Below are positions 27,750 to 37,061 of a stretch of 64,000 nucleotides of DNA, piece after piece. Made by a program: the position numbers and the translations under genes. Under the pieces are notes generated by a model. It was given only the letters and a program-made list of their open reading frames with translations, searched no databases and was not told the origin of the DNA. Numbering within the stretch: position 1 is the first letter of the stretch; every line of letters starts with the position of its first letter. Source of the stretch: Oxynema aestuarii AP17 (GTDB lineage: Bacteria; Cyanobacteriota; Cyanobacteriia; Cyanobacteriales; Laspinemataceae); NCBI RefSeq assembly GCF_012295525.1, contig NZ_CP051167.1:6191299-6255298 (forward strand). Direction: 5' to 3'.

Positions 27750-28994
27750 TTAAGATTCTAGCAATCGATCGATTCTTTGACGCAATAACATTGCTTTACG
27801 AACATTTCCCCGTTTTTCCGCCAAAAGCTTTAAGTGAACGAGGGCTTCGTAGGAGTGCGGCGATAGATAAAGCGCTTTCTCAAAACAGCGTTCTGCCTCG
27901 TCTTCGCATCGTCGGGAGGTATGAATTTCGCCGCAGAGTAGGTAAGCTTCGGCACTGGTCGGCTCTTGTTTTAAGTAGCTCAAGCACAAATTGAGAGCGG
28001 TTTCTAAGTCTCCCGCATTGGCAAGATCGCGAATGCTCGATAGGGACTGGGGTTGAGGTTTGGGGAGGTTCGACGAGGGGGGACGGGTGAAGCGATCGCC
28101 CGATTTTAGCGGGGCTGAGGGGCGCCGTGGCGGGGTCGCCTGCGAACGCGCGGTTGTCGTTGGTGGCGGTGGTTTGACGTCGTGGCGGTCTACTCGGCGA
28201 TACGCGAAGCACAAGGGTTCGCGAAGGGGGGCGAAACGAGGGGCGTGACTGGAGACGATCGCCGTTTCCGACGAACCGACGAATAACAGCCCTTCCGGTA
28301 AGGTGAGCGCTTCTAAAACCTGTAGTAGGCGAAGACGGGCACTTTGATGGAGATAAATCAGTAAATTGCGGCAGAAAATAACGTGATAAGGGGTTTGACG
28401 GTATTGAAATAAAGGTTCGAGGGGATTACTTCGGTAAAATTGCACCCGATCGCCGATCGCCGCCGCCAGTTGGTAGCCGTCGGCGGTTTTTTCAAAGTAA
28501 CGATCGCGCAGGTCGAAGGACTGACCGCGAAAGGCGCGATCGCTGTAAGTCCTTCGGCGCGCCCGATCGATCGCCCCTTGACTCAGATCGATCGCCTCGA
28601 TCGTAAAACGTTCTCGACTCAACCCCGCTTCGCATAAAGCGATCGCGATCGAGTAGGGTTCTTCTCCGGTGGAACAGGGTAAGCTGAGCAGCCGCAAAGC
28701 TTCCCCGGACGGGCGATCGCGCCATTGCCTGCGGGCGTAGTGTTGGAGACCGTCGAAGGCGTGGCGATCGCGGAAAAACCAGGTTTCCGGAACCACCAGC
28801 AGTTCGATCAAGGCTTGCCATTCCTGGCGCGAATGTTGCAACTGTTGCCAGTAGGTCGGCAGATCGGCGATCGCGCCGTCGCGCATCCGTCGGGCGATCG
28901 CGCGATCGAGGCTGGTATCGCCCAAGGTGGCGAGATCCCAACCGAGTTGTTGACCGAGTAATGCGGCGACGCGATCGCGGATCGAAGCGCTCAT
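27750..28994 (-). CDS. wspC: WspC-like CheR methyltransferase with C-terminal TPR
   Basis: About 414 residues from the ATG at 28994, chosen because it overlaps the wspB stop (ATGA) and starts at the CheR helical domain (MSASIRDRVAALLGQQ); longer starts would run through wspB. The SAM-binding site shows LPCSTGEEPYSIAIAL, with FCRNLLIYL further on. A Pro-rich linker leads to a TPR-like helical region (residues about 320-410). It methylates glutamates of the WspA receptor using S-adenosylmethionine. CheR with a TPR tail is the WspC layout. Confidence 0.92.
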   Translation of the reverse strand: MSASIRDRVAALLGQQLGWDLATLGDTSLDRAIARRMRDGAIADLPTYWQQLQHSRQEWQALIELLVVPETWFFRDRHAFDGLQHYARRQWRDRPSGEALRLLSLPCSTGEEPYSIAIALCEAGLSRERFTIEAIDLSQGAIDRARRRTYSDRAFRGQSFDLRDRYFEKTADGYQLAAAIGDRVQFYRSNPLEPLFQYRQTPYHVIFCRNLLIYLHQSARLRLLQVLEALTLPEGLLFVGSSETAIVSSHAPRFAPLREPLCFAYRRVDRHDVKPPPPTTTARSQATPPRRPSAPLKSGDRFTRPPSSNLPKPQPQSLSSIRDLANAGDLETALNLCLSYLKQEPTSAEAYLLCGEIHTSRRCEDEAERCFEKALYLSPHSYEALVHLKLLAEKRGNVRKAMLLRQRIDRLLES

Positions 28995-29452
28995 CGGTTC
29001 GAGTCGTCGAACAGGGCTGCGATCGCCGGATCGCACAACAGGCGATCGACCCTCAACGGTCGCACCGTACCGCGATCGCACAGGATCGTCTGTTCCAGAT
29101 ACGGCACCTGTTCCAGGTGAATCGGGCGATCGACCCATCGGGCCTCTTTCGGAACGGACCAGGTTTCCGTCACTTTGGGGGCGATCGCCCCTAACAGGCG
29201 TCCCCGGGTCGAAGGGGATTCGACCTCCAGCACGATCGTCCGACTGCTGTATGCTACCGGGGTAGGCGTTCCTTGCAACAATTGCGCCAGATCGAGCACG
29301 GCCACGATCGTACCGCGATAGTTGAACGATCCGGCCACGAATTCGGGGGCTTGGTGAATCTTACTCACGTTGACTCTCGGAATCACTTCCACCACCGAGG
29401 CGCAGTCGATCCCGTACTGCTCGCCACCCACCCGGAAGAGTAACAGCATCAT
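28991..29452 (-). CDS. wspB: WspB-like CheW adaptor
   Basis: A CheW-domain protein of about 153 residues beginning MMLLLFRVGGEQYGID. The start at 29452 shares one base with the stop of the small upstream gene (TGATG), which indicates translational coupling; the adjacent ATG at 29449 is equally possible. The core has FVAGSFNYRGTIVAVLDLAQLL. It should scaffold the WspA-WspE complex. The stop overlaps the wspC ATG. Confidence 0.88.
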   Translation of the reverse strand: MMLLLFRVGGEQYGIDCASVVEVIPRVNVSKIHQAPEFVAGSFNYRGTIVAVLDLAQLLQGTPTPVAYSSRTIVLEVESPSTRGRLLGAIAPKVTETWSVPKEARWVDRPIHLEQVPYLEQTILCDRGTVRPLRVDRLLCDPAIAALFDDSNR

Positions 29453-29706
29453 CAGGATTGTTCTTCTTTTTCTTTGAGCAGTAATTCTTCTTTTGAATCC
29501 GACCAATAGGCGCTATAAGTCCACGTTTCTCGCCCGTTTTTCTGTTCTACCGACCATCGGAAAATTGCCGCCTTGGGATCGACGCCTACTTCAATTAATT
29601 TCGCTCCCATATAATATTCCATTTGCCGTTTTTTCATGTCTTTAAACCCGGAAGCGCGGTTGCTTTCCCAAGATTGAGACATGTGTGCTTGGGTTGGTCT
29701 CGCCAT
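29452..29706 (-). CDS. Small hypothetical protein coupled to the Wsp-type operon
   Basis: An 84-residue soluble, highly charged protein; I recognise no family. It has a YYMGAKLIEVGVDPKAAIFRW core with several aromatic residues and an acidic C-terminal tail (LLLKEKEEQS). The stop codon shares one base with the wspB start, so it is probably the first gene of the chemosensory operon and real. Its job may be linked to Wsp signalling, but this is only inferred from position. Confidence 0.65.
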   Translation of the reverse strand: MARPTQAHMSQSWESNRASGFKDMKKRQMEYYMGAKLIEVGVDPKAAIFRWSVEQKNGRETWTYSAYWSDSKEELLLKEKEEQS

Positions 29707-30072
29707 CGTTGAAACTGTCTTTTCTCCTTGAAGTCGAATTAGTTTACCCCGTGTTTTTCGCCAATGACTGCATAGTTCAATACGAAAAAGCGAGGGGTTT
29801 TAAACTCATTCAAAACTCCATCATTATATCGCCATTTGTCAAGATTCCCTGTCTTTTGCCGATCGCCACAGCCGATCGCGGTTTAAATGGGCGATCGCTG
29901 GGTTGAGAACGGGGAAATGTCTAAAATACACATAAAATCTGAAAATACCCGCAATTTTAACCAAAAATACCGTTTTTTCACCCGGCGATCGTCGAGGGGC
30001 GATCGCGATCGTGTGTCCGCTCCCCGTAAAAGGGGAATAATTGCACAGAACCGAGTTTTCAACCACCGATCC
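29707..30072. other. Divergent intergenic region between Wsp operon and TPR gene
   Basis: About 365 bases. It should contain the Wsp operon promoter (minus strand) and the TPR gene promoter (plus strand). HIP1 octamers are common. No further gene is supported. Confidence 0.45.
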
Positions 30073-30699
30073 ATGCACGATCTCTACTCCCTCGAAACCC
30101 AACTCGACGACTGGAATGCCGTCATTCGCTCCCATCCGCGCGACCCCAAAGCCTATCTCGGACGGGGGATGATTTACTTTAAACTCGCCCGGATTGAAGC
30201 CTCCCTCGCCGACTTCGATCGCGCCGAAAAGCTCGACCCCAAACTCTCACCTTACCTGTGGCAGCGCGGTCTTTCTTTATACTATGTCGAAGACTTCGAG
30301 GGCGGCGCCCGACAATTCGAGTCCGGTCTGACCGTCAATCCCGCCGATGTCGAAGAAACCACCTGGCGTTACTTGTGTTTGGCGCGCCTCCACGGCCCCC
30401 AATTCGCCCGCGAGTCCCTGCTTCCCGTGGGCCGCGACCCGCGCCCCTTCATGCACCGGATTTACGCCCTCTATGCCGGGAAGCAAACCCCCGCCGACTT
30501 GCTCGCCGCCAGCGAAGGCGAAGACTCTCGCAGCCAATTTTACACCCAGCTTTACCTCGGACTCTATTATGAAGTCCACGACGACGGCGATCGCGCCCGC
30601 CGTTATATTATTAGTGCTACCCGCAATTATATGCAAAGAGAATATATGTGGTACCTTGCCTGCGTCCACCAGCAACTGCGGGGCTGGACTTCTGAGTAG
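30073..30699 (+). CDS. TPR-repeat protein
   Basis: About 208 residues from the ATG at 30073 (MHDLYSLETQ), which begins at the first helix; an upstream start would add a 62-residue basic segment rich in HIP1-encoded residues. TPR-type helical pairs are visible in PRDPKAYLGRGMIYFKLAR, ASLADFDRAEKLDPKL and YLWQRGLSLYYVEDFEGGAR, followed by a region resembling lipoprotein NlpI-like TPRs. It is likely a protein-interaction scaffold. It lies 94 bases upstream of the TMEM143-like gene on the same strand. Confidence 0.75.
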   Translation: MHDLYSLETQLDDWNAVIRSHPRDPKAYLGRGMIYFKLARIEASLADFDRAEKLDPKLSPYLWQRGLSLYYVEDFEGGARQFESGLTVNPADVEETTWRYLCLARLHGPQFARESLLPVGRDPRPFMHRIYALYAGKQTPADLLAASEGEDSRSQFYTQLYLGLYYEVHDDGDRARRYIISATRNYMQREYMWYLACVHQQLRGWTSE

Positions 30700-30793
30700 G
30701 AAAAGGTCAAAATTCAGCAGGAGGGAATCGAATCGAGGCGATCGCGCCGACTCCCTCCAGTATCGACCCGACTTTCCAGGGAAATATTGCAAT

Positions 30794-32119
30794 ATGGCAA
30801 CTTACGAAGACCGGGAAGCCTTTATCCCCTACCGACGTACCGATTTAATCGAATTATGCTTGCAAGATGGCCAATTGCCCGAGGGCGATCGGCAAAAATT
30901 TCGCGAATTCTGCACGATCCTCACCGCTTACTATCATTTTGAACTTCACCAACTCTTAGAACGATTGAAAGACCGCTTCGCCCCTTTCAATCCCGATGCC
31001 GATACCAAATTCATCGACTCCCCGGACGCCGCCCAATTAAAAGAGATGGAATACGGCTTAGTTGAAGACTTAAAAACCTTGTTAAAACGCGCCAATTACG
31101 TTCCCCTGTCTCCAGAAAGTTTGCAACGGGCATTTCGAGAAAAATCGTTGATCGAATTGCAAACTGATGTCGATTTTGACGACTTCGATCAAATGGTCTG
31201 CTACTGTCGCGGCGACATTTATAAAATGGCAACCATTCGTCAATTGTTTAGAAGTGTTCAAAAAACAATCGACATTTTTGAACGCGTCGTTCTGCTCTTA
31301 AAATTCAAAGACGAAGACTATTTTATCCGCAAAAAACGACGCCCGGAAAAACTGAACTTTGAGCCAGGTAAAATGTACGTTTACTATTATAAAAATATTC
31401 CTAAATTCGATCTGGAATTTTTATTCCCCAACGTCAAAATCAGCATGACCTGGAAAGACCGCATTCTCCTGGCGGTTCCGGCGATCGGTGCGGCAATTCC
31501 TTTGATTTTAAAAGTGTTGCCTCATTTATTGCTGATTGTCACTTTAATTTTGCTCCTCGTCGGCGGTCTTCCCGGCTTAGAACATTTAAAACCCAACGAT
31601 CGCCAACTGCAAGATGTGATGCCTGTTTTAGTAGCAGTTTTGTCTCTGGCGATCGCCTTCGGCGGCTTTGCCTTCAAACAATACAACAGTTATAAAAACA
31701 AAAAAATTAAGTTTCAAAAAAATGTCACAGATACCCTCTTTTTTAGAAATATGGCCAGCAATTTGAGCGTCTTTCAGGCTTTAATTGATGTGGCAGAAGA
31801 GGAAGAATGCAAGGAAATTATTTTAGTTTACTACCATTTACTCACCAGCGAAAAACCACTCACCCCAGAAGCCCTCGACGATCGCATCGAAGAGTGGATG
31901 GAAAAAAATTTTGAAACCAAAATCGATTTTGATATTAACGGACCGTTAGATAATTTAAGCGGTTTGCACGCCCAACTCACTCCCGAGGGAGAAATTGACG
32001 GGGAATCTCAAGAGGTTTCGTTACTACGTTACGACCGTGCGGGATGTTGTCACGTATTGCCTTTAGATCGAGCAAAAGCGGCGATCGATTGGATTTGGGA
32101 TAATGCATTCGTGTATTAA
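30794..32119 (+). CDS. TMEM143/DUF3754-family membrane protein
   Basis: About 441 residues from the ATG at 30794 (MATYEDREAFIPYRR). A longer in-frame extension upstream overlaps the TPR gene and is not credible. The N-terminal 220 residues are soluble and end with RRPEKLNFEPGKMYVYYYKNIP. Then come two hydrophobic blocks, about 225-262 and 277-297, separated by a short polar loop, and a C-terminal soluble domain (NMASNLSVFQALIDVAEEEECKE). This matches DUF3754, which is related to eukaryotic mitochondrial TMEM143. The function is unknown. Confidence 0.75.
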   Translation: MATYEDREAFIPYRRTDLIELCLQDGQLPEGDRQKFREFCTILTAYYHFELHQLLERLKDRFAPFNPDADTKFIDSPDAAQLKEMEYGLVEDLKTLLKRANYVPLSPESLQRAFREKSLIELQTDVDFDDFDQMVCYCRGDIYKMATIRQLFRSVQKTIDIFERVVLLLKFKDEDYFIRKKRRPEKLNFEPGKMYVYYYKNIPKFDLEFLFPNVKISMTWKDRILLAVPAIGAAIPLILKVLPHLLLIVTLILLLVGGLPGLEHLKPNDRQLQDVMPVLVAVLSLAIAFGGFAFKQYNSYKNKKIKFQKNVTDTLFFRNMASNLSVFQALIDVAEEEECKEIILVYYHLLTSEKPLTPEALDDRIEEWMEKNFETKIDFDINGPLDNLSGLHAQLTPEGEIDGESQEVSLLRYDRAGCCHVLPLDRAKAAIDWIWDNAFVY

Positions 32120-32237
32120 ATAGCAACAGCCAACCCATTGATATCGAAATTTATCGAATATCGCATTCGAGAATCATGGCGTTTCTGCAATCCAGTGAGT
32201 CACAATGGAACTGTTGCTTTGTCTACGTTGAACCTTT

Positions 32238-34175
32238 ATGACTCGATGGTGGCGCGACTGGGATAAGATCGTCCCAGTACTATTCGCTCAAGCAGAAGTG
32301 ACCGTCACGCTTTCGAGTGTGGCGATCGCCATTTTGCTGTTACTCTCCGGCAAAATGGGTGCGTTACAATCTTTAGAATTAGTTATTTATGACTACTTAA
32401 TTCGCTGGCAAGGCGATCGCGGTTTTGACGATCGCGTGCTGGTAGTTGGGATTTCCGAAGCCGATATTAACTTTATTGAAAAATGGCCTCCATCCGATCG
32501 CGTTATCGCTCAACTTTTAAGGGAACTTCAGCGCTACGATCCGGCGGCGATCGGGTTGGATTTTATGCGCGATATTCCCTATTCTCCCGGTCATGAAGAA
32601 TTGGTTGCCGAACTAGCAAAACCTAATGTTTTTGGAATTCGTTATGTCGGTAACAATCCCAGCGAAAGCACTTCGCCACCGCCGAGTTTGCCGGGCGATC
32701 GCGTCGGCTTTAACGATGTAGTGACCGATCCCGATGGCGTGGTTCGCCGCACTTTAATGTTTACTTCCAACGGTCAACAAAATTTTCTTTCTTTATCCTT
32801 AAGATTGGCATTATTTTATTTGAAAAATTATAATATTACTCCAAAACTGAATGAAAAGAAAGTGTATCAACTCGGTCATGTTCCTTTAGAAAAACTCACT
32901 CAAACCTGGGGTGGTTATCAAACGATCGATCCGGGAGGCTATCAAATTTTACTGGACTATAGAGACCTCGATCCCGTTCCAGTGGTGTCAATGCAAGCCG
33001 TTCTCGAAGGGGCGATCGAACCGTCGGCGATCGCGGGTAAAATTATTTTAATCGGTCCGGTGGCTCCGAGTGTTAAAGATGTATTTTTAACGCCCTATAG
33101 CGCTACAGTCAACGGCAATCGGAAAATGCCGGGGGTCTTGATTCACGCCCAAATGGTCAGCCAATTTCTGAGTGCAGGTCTCGACGATCTCGCCCCCGTT
33201 TCGAGTTGGCCCGAACCTGTCGAATGGGTGTGGATTTTGGCCGCTTGTTTGTTAGGCGGAGCGATCGGTTTAAAAGTTAGTAACCCTTGGCGGTTGACCG
33301 CCAGCGCGATCGCCCTAGGATGCGTTTTTTTTGCCTTCGGTTTGTTGTGCTTTCTACAGAGAATTTGGATTCCGATTGCCACCCCGATCGTCGGGGCATT
33401 GTCCGCCGGGGCGATCGCCGTAATTTATCAACTCCAACAAGCACGAAAGCAGCAAAAAATGGTCATGAATTTACTGGGACAACAAACTTCTCCCGAGATT
33501 GCTTCGGCCCTGTGGGACCGGCGCGATCGCTTGTTAAAAGCCGGAGTTTTACCGGGAGAAACGGTCACAGTTACGGTGTTTTTTAGCGATATTAAAAACT
33601 TTACGACCATCTCGGAACAACTCCCCTCAGAAAAGTTAATGGTTTGGCTCAATGAATATCTCGACGCCATGACCGATATCGTCATCGACCATCAAGGTAT
33701 TATTAATAAGTTTATTGGCGATGCGATTATGGCCGTTTTTGGCGTTCCAATTCCGCGAACGACCGAAGCGGAAATTAGCGAAGACGCGAGGCGATCGGTA
33801 CGTTGTAGTTTGGCGATGCGCGAACGCTTACAACAGCTAAATTCCAGTTGGAAAGAGCGCGGTTTTCCCATCATTCAAATCCGGGCGGGAATTTTCACCG
33901 GTCCAGTTACCGTTGGCAGTTTAGGCGGCAAGAAACGATTAGAATATGGAATTATTGGCGATAGTGTCAATATTGCTTCTCGCCTGGAAAGTTCGTTTAA
34001 AGATCGTCAAGTTGATAATTGCCGTATTTTAATTTCTGGAGAAACTTATCATCGCTTAAAAAGTGAAATTGAGGTCGAATCCTGGGGGGCAATGAATCTG
34101 AAAGGAAAAGAAAAAGAAGTTGAGGTTTATCGAGTCATCGGGCATAAAATAGAGCGCCTATCAGAGGAGCCGTAA
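32238..34175 (+). CDS. CHASE2-domain adenylate cyclase (class III)
   Basis: A 645-residue receptor cyclase. One N-terminal helix (about 20-40) precedes a CHASE2 sensor (VLVVGISEADINFIEKWPPSD, AAIGLDFMRDIPY, IILIGPVAPSVKD). Three helices (about 330-400) follow, then a class III cyclase domain with metal-binding Asp residues in FFSDIKNF and INKFIGDAIMAVFG and transition-state NIASRLES. The Lys in NKFIGD and the Asp in IIGDSVN specify adenine, so the product is probably cAMP. It is followed by a DUF928 gene 116 bases on, the same partner family found with the CHASE2 kinase at 9470. Confidence 0.92.
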   Translation: MTRWWRDWDKIVPVLFAQAEVTVTLSSVAIAILLLLSGKMGALQSLELVIYDYLIRWQGDRGFDDRVLVVGISEADINFIEKWPPSDRVIAQLLRELQRYDPAAIGLDFMRDIPYSPGHEELVAELAKPNVFGIRYVGNNPSESTSPPPSLPGDRVGFNDVVTDPDGVVRRTLMFTSNGQQNFLSLSLRLALFYLKNYNITPKLNEKKVYQLGHVPLEKLTQTWGGYQTIDPGGYQILLDYRDLDPVPVVSMQAVLEGAIEPSAIAGKIILIGPVAPSVKDVFLTPYSATVNGNRKMPGVLIHAQMVSQFLSAGLDDLAPVSSWPEPVEWVWILAACLLGGAIGLKVSNPWRLTASAIALGCVFFAFGLLCFLQRIWIPIATPIVGALSAGAIAVIYQLQQARKQQKMVMNLLGQQTSPEIASALWDRRDRLLKAGVLPGETVTVTVFFSDIKNFTTISEQLPSEKLMVWLNEYLDAMTDIVIDHQGIINKFIGDAIMAVFGVPIPRTTEAEISEDARRSVRCSLAMRERLQQLNSSWKERGFPIIQIRAGIFTGPVTVGSLGGKKRLEYGIIGDSVNIASRLESSFKDRQVDNCRILISGETYHRLKSEIEVESWGAMNLKGKEKEVEVYRVIGHKIERLSEEP

Positions 34176-34291
34176 AATAAGATCGAATGGGGCGATCGCG
34201 AAACCTTGGTTATCTCCATGGCGTCTAAAATTAAATCGCGTGTCTAAAATTGAAATAGTCATCCCCATTATTTTTGTAGTAGCAAGTACCT

Positions 34292-35020
34292 ATGTTTCGA
34301 CAACAGTTTTATAAACCTGCTACCTTAGCAATCCTCGTATCGAGTTTTTCCGGGCTACTTTTAGGGATTCCCCAACGGGCGATCGCCGAGGATGTCATTC
34401 CCGATATTGACGGCGGCCCTAGTGGGGTAGAACCTGCCGGACCCCGCAGCGATTGTTTCGGGTCTCAAGATTTACCTTTCACGGCATTAATGCCCGTGAC
34501 GGAGAAAAATGTTACCTTAACCAGCTCTACAAAACCGAGTTTCTTTTTCTACGTTCCCACGTCAAAAGCAAAAACTGCTAAATTTATTTTATGGGATGAA
34601 AATCGAACCGTCATTTATACCCATACGATCGCCGTCGAAAATCGCTCGGGAGTGATAGAAGTTCCCTTAGAAAATCCCGATTTCGATCGCGATTTAAACG
34701 TCGGTAACAGTTATCGTTGGTCGTTTTCACTCATTTGTTCCGATGACGATCCTGCCGAGAATGCAACGGTCCGAGGATGGGTTCAACGGATCGACGTCAA
34801 ACCCGATTTAGCCACCCAACTCGACAATGCATCGCCACGCGATCGCATTAATTTATATGCTAATGCGGGAATTTGGCACGAAACGATCGCTACTTTAGCC
34901 CACTTACTCGAAACCGATCCACAAGATTCCATCTTACAAAGTCAATGGATTGACTTGCTCACCTCGGTCGGCTTAAATGAAGATCTCGCCGAAAAATCTT
35001 TAGTTTCATTTGGCAACTAA
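34292..35020 (+). CDS. DUF928-family secreted protein (second copy)
   Basis: A 242-residue protein with an N-terminal signal peptide (about 1-32, ending RAIAED). The DUF928 landmarks match the copy at 16784: Cys near the domain start, PSFFFYVP, mid-domain Cys (LICSDDDP), and YANAGIWHETIATLAHLL near the C-terminus. Only the family relationship is clear; the sequences differ enough to be old paralogues. It sits directly downstream of the CHASE2 adenylate cyclase on the same strand. Confidence 0.85.
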   Translation: MFRQQFYKPATLAILVSSFSGLLLGIPQRAIAEDVIPDIDGGPSGVEPAGPRSDCFGSQDLPFTALMPVTEKNVTLTSSTKPSFFFYVPTSKAKTAKFILWDENRTVIYTHTIAVENRSGVIEVPLENPDFDRDLNVGNSYRWSFSLICSDDDPAENATVRGWVQRIDVKPDLATQLDNASPRDRINLYANAGIWHETIATLAHLLETDPQDSILQSQWIDLLTSVGLNEDLAEKSLVSFGN

Positions 35021-35249
35021 GCCCGGATTTCCTCTCAACATCAATCCTTGCGAAGCATCGCCAATAACCCTAATCTCCCCTTGCGACCTGCGGGCAACTA
35101 TTCACCGAAAAGCGAGGGGATCAGACCCTTGAAGAAACATCGACTCGCCAACGGCGATCGTTATTTTGTCCATAGGGTTTCGCAAGTGGGAATCCTTGCT
35201 ATATGCTGGTGCAAGTATTCGCGATCGCCTTTCGCCCTATTCTTGCACC

Positions 35250-37061
35250 ATGTTTGGTTGTTCGTTCCCTCAATGGTTCGCCACTCCAATTGACAAAACC
35301 CCTCGTAAAATCTCTATTTTTTGGTTTTGTCTCGCCCTAACTTTTGCCGGATTTTACGGATTTCTAGGCTGGAAAGAAGCCTTTAGTGCAGAATATGTAG
35401 TGCAAGATGACGCCCGCCAACATGTTTTTTGGATGGCGAGATTCCTCGATCGCGGCTTGTTCCCCAATGACCTCATTGCCGATTATTTTCAATCCGTCGC
35501 CCCTTTAGGTTATCAAGGGTTTTATTGGTTTTTCGCCCAACTGGGCATCGACCCCATTTTATTACATAAAATCCTGCCCTTTTTCTTAGGATTAGTCGCG
35601 ACCGCCTTCGCTTTTGGCGTCACCTTAGAACTGTTTCCAATTCCCGTTGCCGCCTTTAGCAGCACGTTACTGCTCAATCAGAGTTTGTGGATGCAAGATG
35701 GCTTAATTTCCGCCACACCTAAAGCATTTATTTATACCTTATTTTTAGCATTTTTATATTACTGGCTGCGACGCCATCTTCTCGGGGTAGCCGTGGCGAT
35801 CGCCCTAGTAGGTTTATTTTATCCTCAAGGGGTATTAATTGCGACGGGAATCTTTGTTTTATCTCTCTTTTTTTATCAAAATAAAAAGCTTAAAATTACT
35901 CTAGACATTTCCAATTACCGCCTCAGTTTTATTGGTTTTTTCGTCGCTTTTCTGATTTTACTCCCTTATCTGTTCTCTGTTTCTGAATTCGATCCCACCA
36001 TTAGCCTCACTCAAGCCAAACAATGGCCGGAATTTTTAGAAAACGGTCGCACTAAATTTTTTGTTAATGATGCTTGGGCATTTTGGTTGCACGGACGCAG
36101 TGGAATTGGTTTATCGGCAGCTTTGACGCCAATTTTAACGGTAATGGGCTTCTTTTTACCCGTTTTTTTGGCGTTTCCTCGTCAGTTTCCGTTAGCGGTT
36201 CGCGTTCGCAACAGCCGCATTTTTCTCGATTTGGCGATCGCCTCTCTGGGCTTATTTATTCTCGCTCATTTAACCTTATTTTCCTTGCATTTACCCAGTC
36301 GTTACACCCAACATAGTTTACGTTTAATTTTGACAATTGCGGCGGGGATAAGCTGGGTCATTTTATTCGATGCTTTCTGGCAGTGGACGCGCGATCGCTC
36401 CGTCAAAAAGCAATTTTTTAATTTAACTATTACTCTATTTTTTCTAGTCTTTTTAACCTATCCTCAATGGGCGATGAGTAATTTTCCGTGGACATATTAC
36501 CAAATTGGAGAACAACCCAAACTTTACCAATTTTTTCAAGATCGACCCAAAGATACTCTGATTGCTTCTCTTTCTGAAGAAGCCGATAATTTACCGACAT
36601 TCGCACGGCGATCGATTTTAACCAGTCGCGAATATGCCATCCCGTTTCATTTAGGCTATTACCAACGGTTGCGCGATCGCACCAATGCCTTGATTGAGGC
36701 ACAATACAGCCCTAATTTATCGACCGTTCAGGAATTTGTCAAACGCTATAAAATCGATTTTTGGTTGGTCGATAAAGGTGCATTTACTCCCGGTTATCTC
36801 GCTTACAATCGCTGGTTAATTCAATATCCGGCGACTCGGGAAGCGATCGCCGATCTGGAAAAAGGAGTGATTCCAGTTTTATCGACTTTATTCGATCGCT
36901 GCGGGGTGTTTGAAAATGAAGGAGCGATCGTCTTGCAAGGGCAATGCTTGCTGAATGAAAAAGAAGCAACGATCGGGATAAAACCCTTATTTCAATCCCA
37001 ACTTTTTGCGGATTTCAGTGGCCAGAATAAAGAGCAAGGGCGTCGCGATCGTTCCAGTTAA
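35250..37061 (+). CDS. Polytopic membrane protein, GT-C glycosyltransferase-like
   Basis: About 603 residues from the ATG at 35250 (MFGCSFPQWF); an upstream start adds 28 residues of HIP1-rich sequence. Roughly ten transmembrane helices fill residues 20-430, and the C-terminal 150 residues are soluble. The first loop carries VVQDDARQHVFWMARF with an acidic pair, as in GT-C glycosyltransferases that use polyprenyl-linked sugars; an acidic first loop is their usual catalytic feature. No sub-family can be assigned. The last 75 bases overlap the end of the convergent CarS-like gene. Confidence 0.65.
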   Translation: MFGCSFPQWFATPIDKTPRKISIFWFCLALTFAGFYGFLGWKEAFSAEYVVQDDARQHVFWMARFLDRGLFPNDLIADYFQSVAPLGYQGFYWFFAQLGIDPILLHKILPFFLGLVATAFAFGVTLELFPIPVAAFSSTLLLNQSLWMQDGLISATPKAFIYTLFLAFLYYWLRRHLLGVAVAIALVGLFYPQGVLIATGIFVLSLFFYQNKKLKITLDISNYRLSFIGFFVAFLILLPYLFSVSEFDPTISLTQAKQWPEFLENGRTKFFVNDAWAFWLHGRSGIGLSAALTPILTVMGFFLPVFLAFPRQFPLAVRVRNSRIFLDLAIASLGLFILAHLTLFSLHLPSRYTQHSLRLILTIAAGISWVILFDAFWQWTRDRSVKKQFFNLTITLFFLVFLTYPQWAMSNFPWTYYQIGEQPKLYQFFQDRPKDTLIASLSEEADNLPTFARRSILTSREYAIPFHLGYYQRLRDRTNALIEAQYSPNLSTVQEFVKRYKIDFWLVDKGAFTPGYLAYNRWLIQYPATREAIADLEKGVIPVLSTLFDRCGVFENEGAIVLQGQCLLNEKEATIGIKPLFQSQLFADFSGQNKEQGRRDRSS

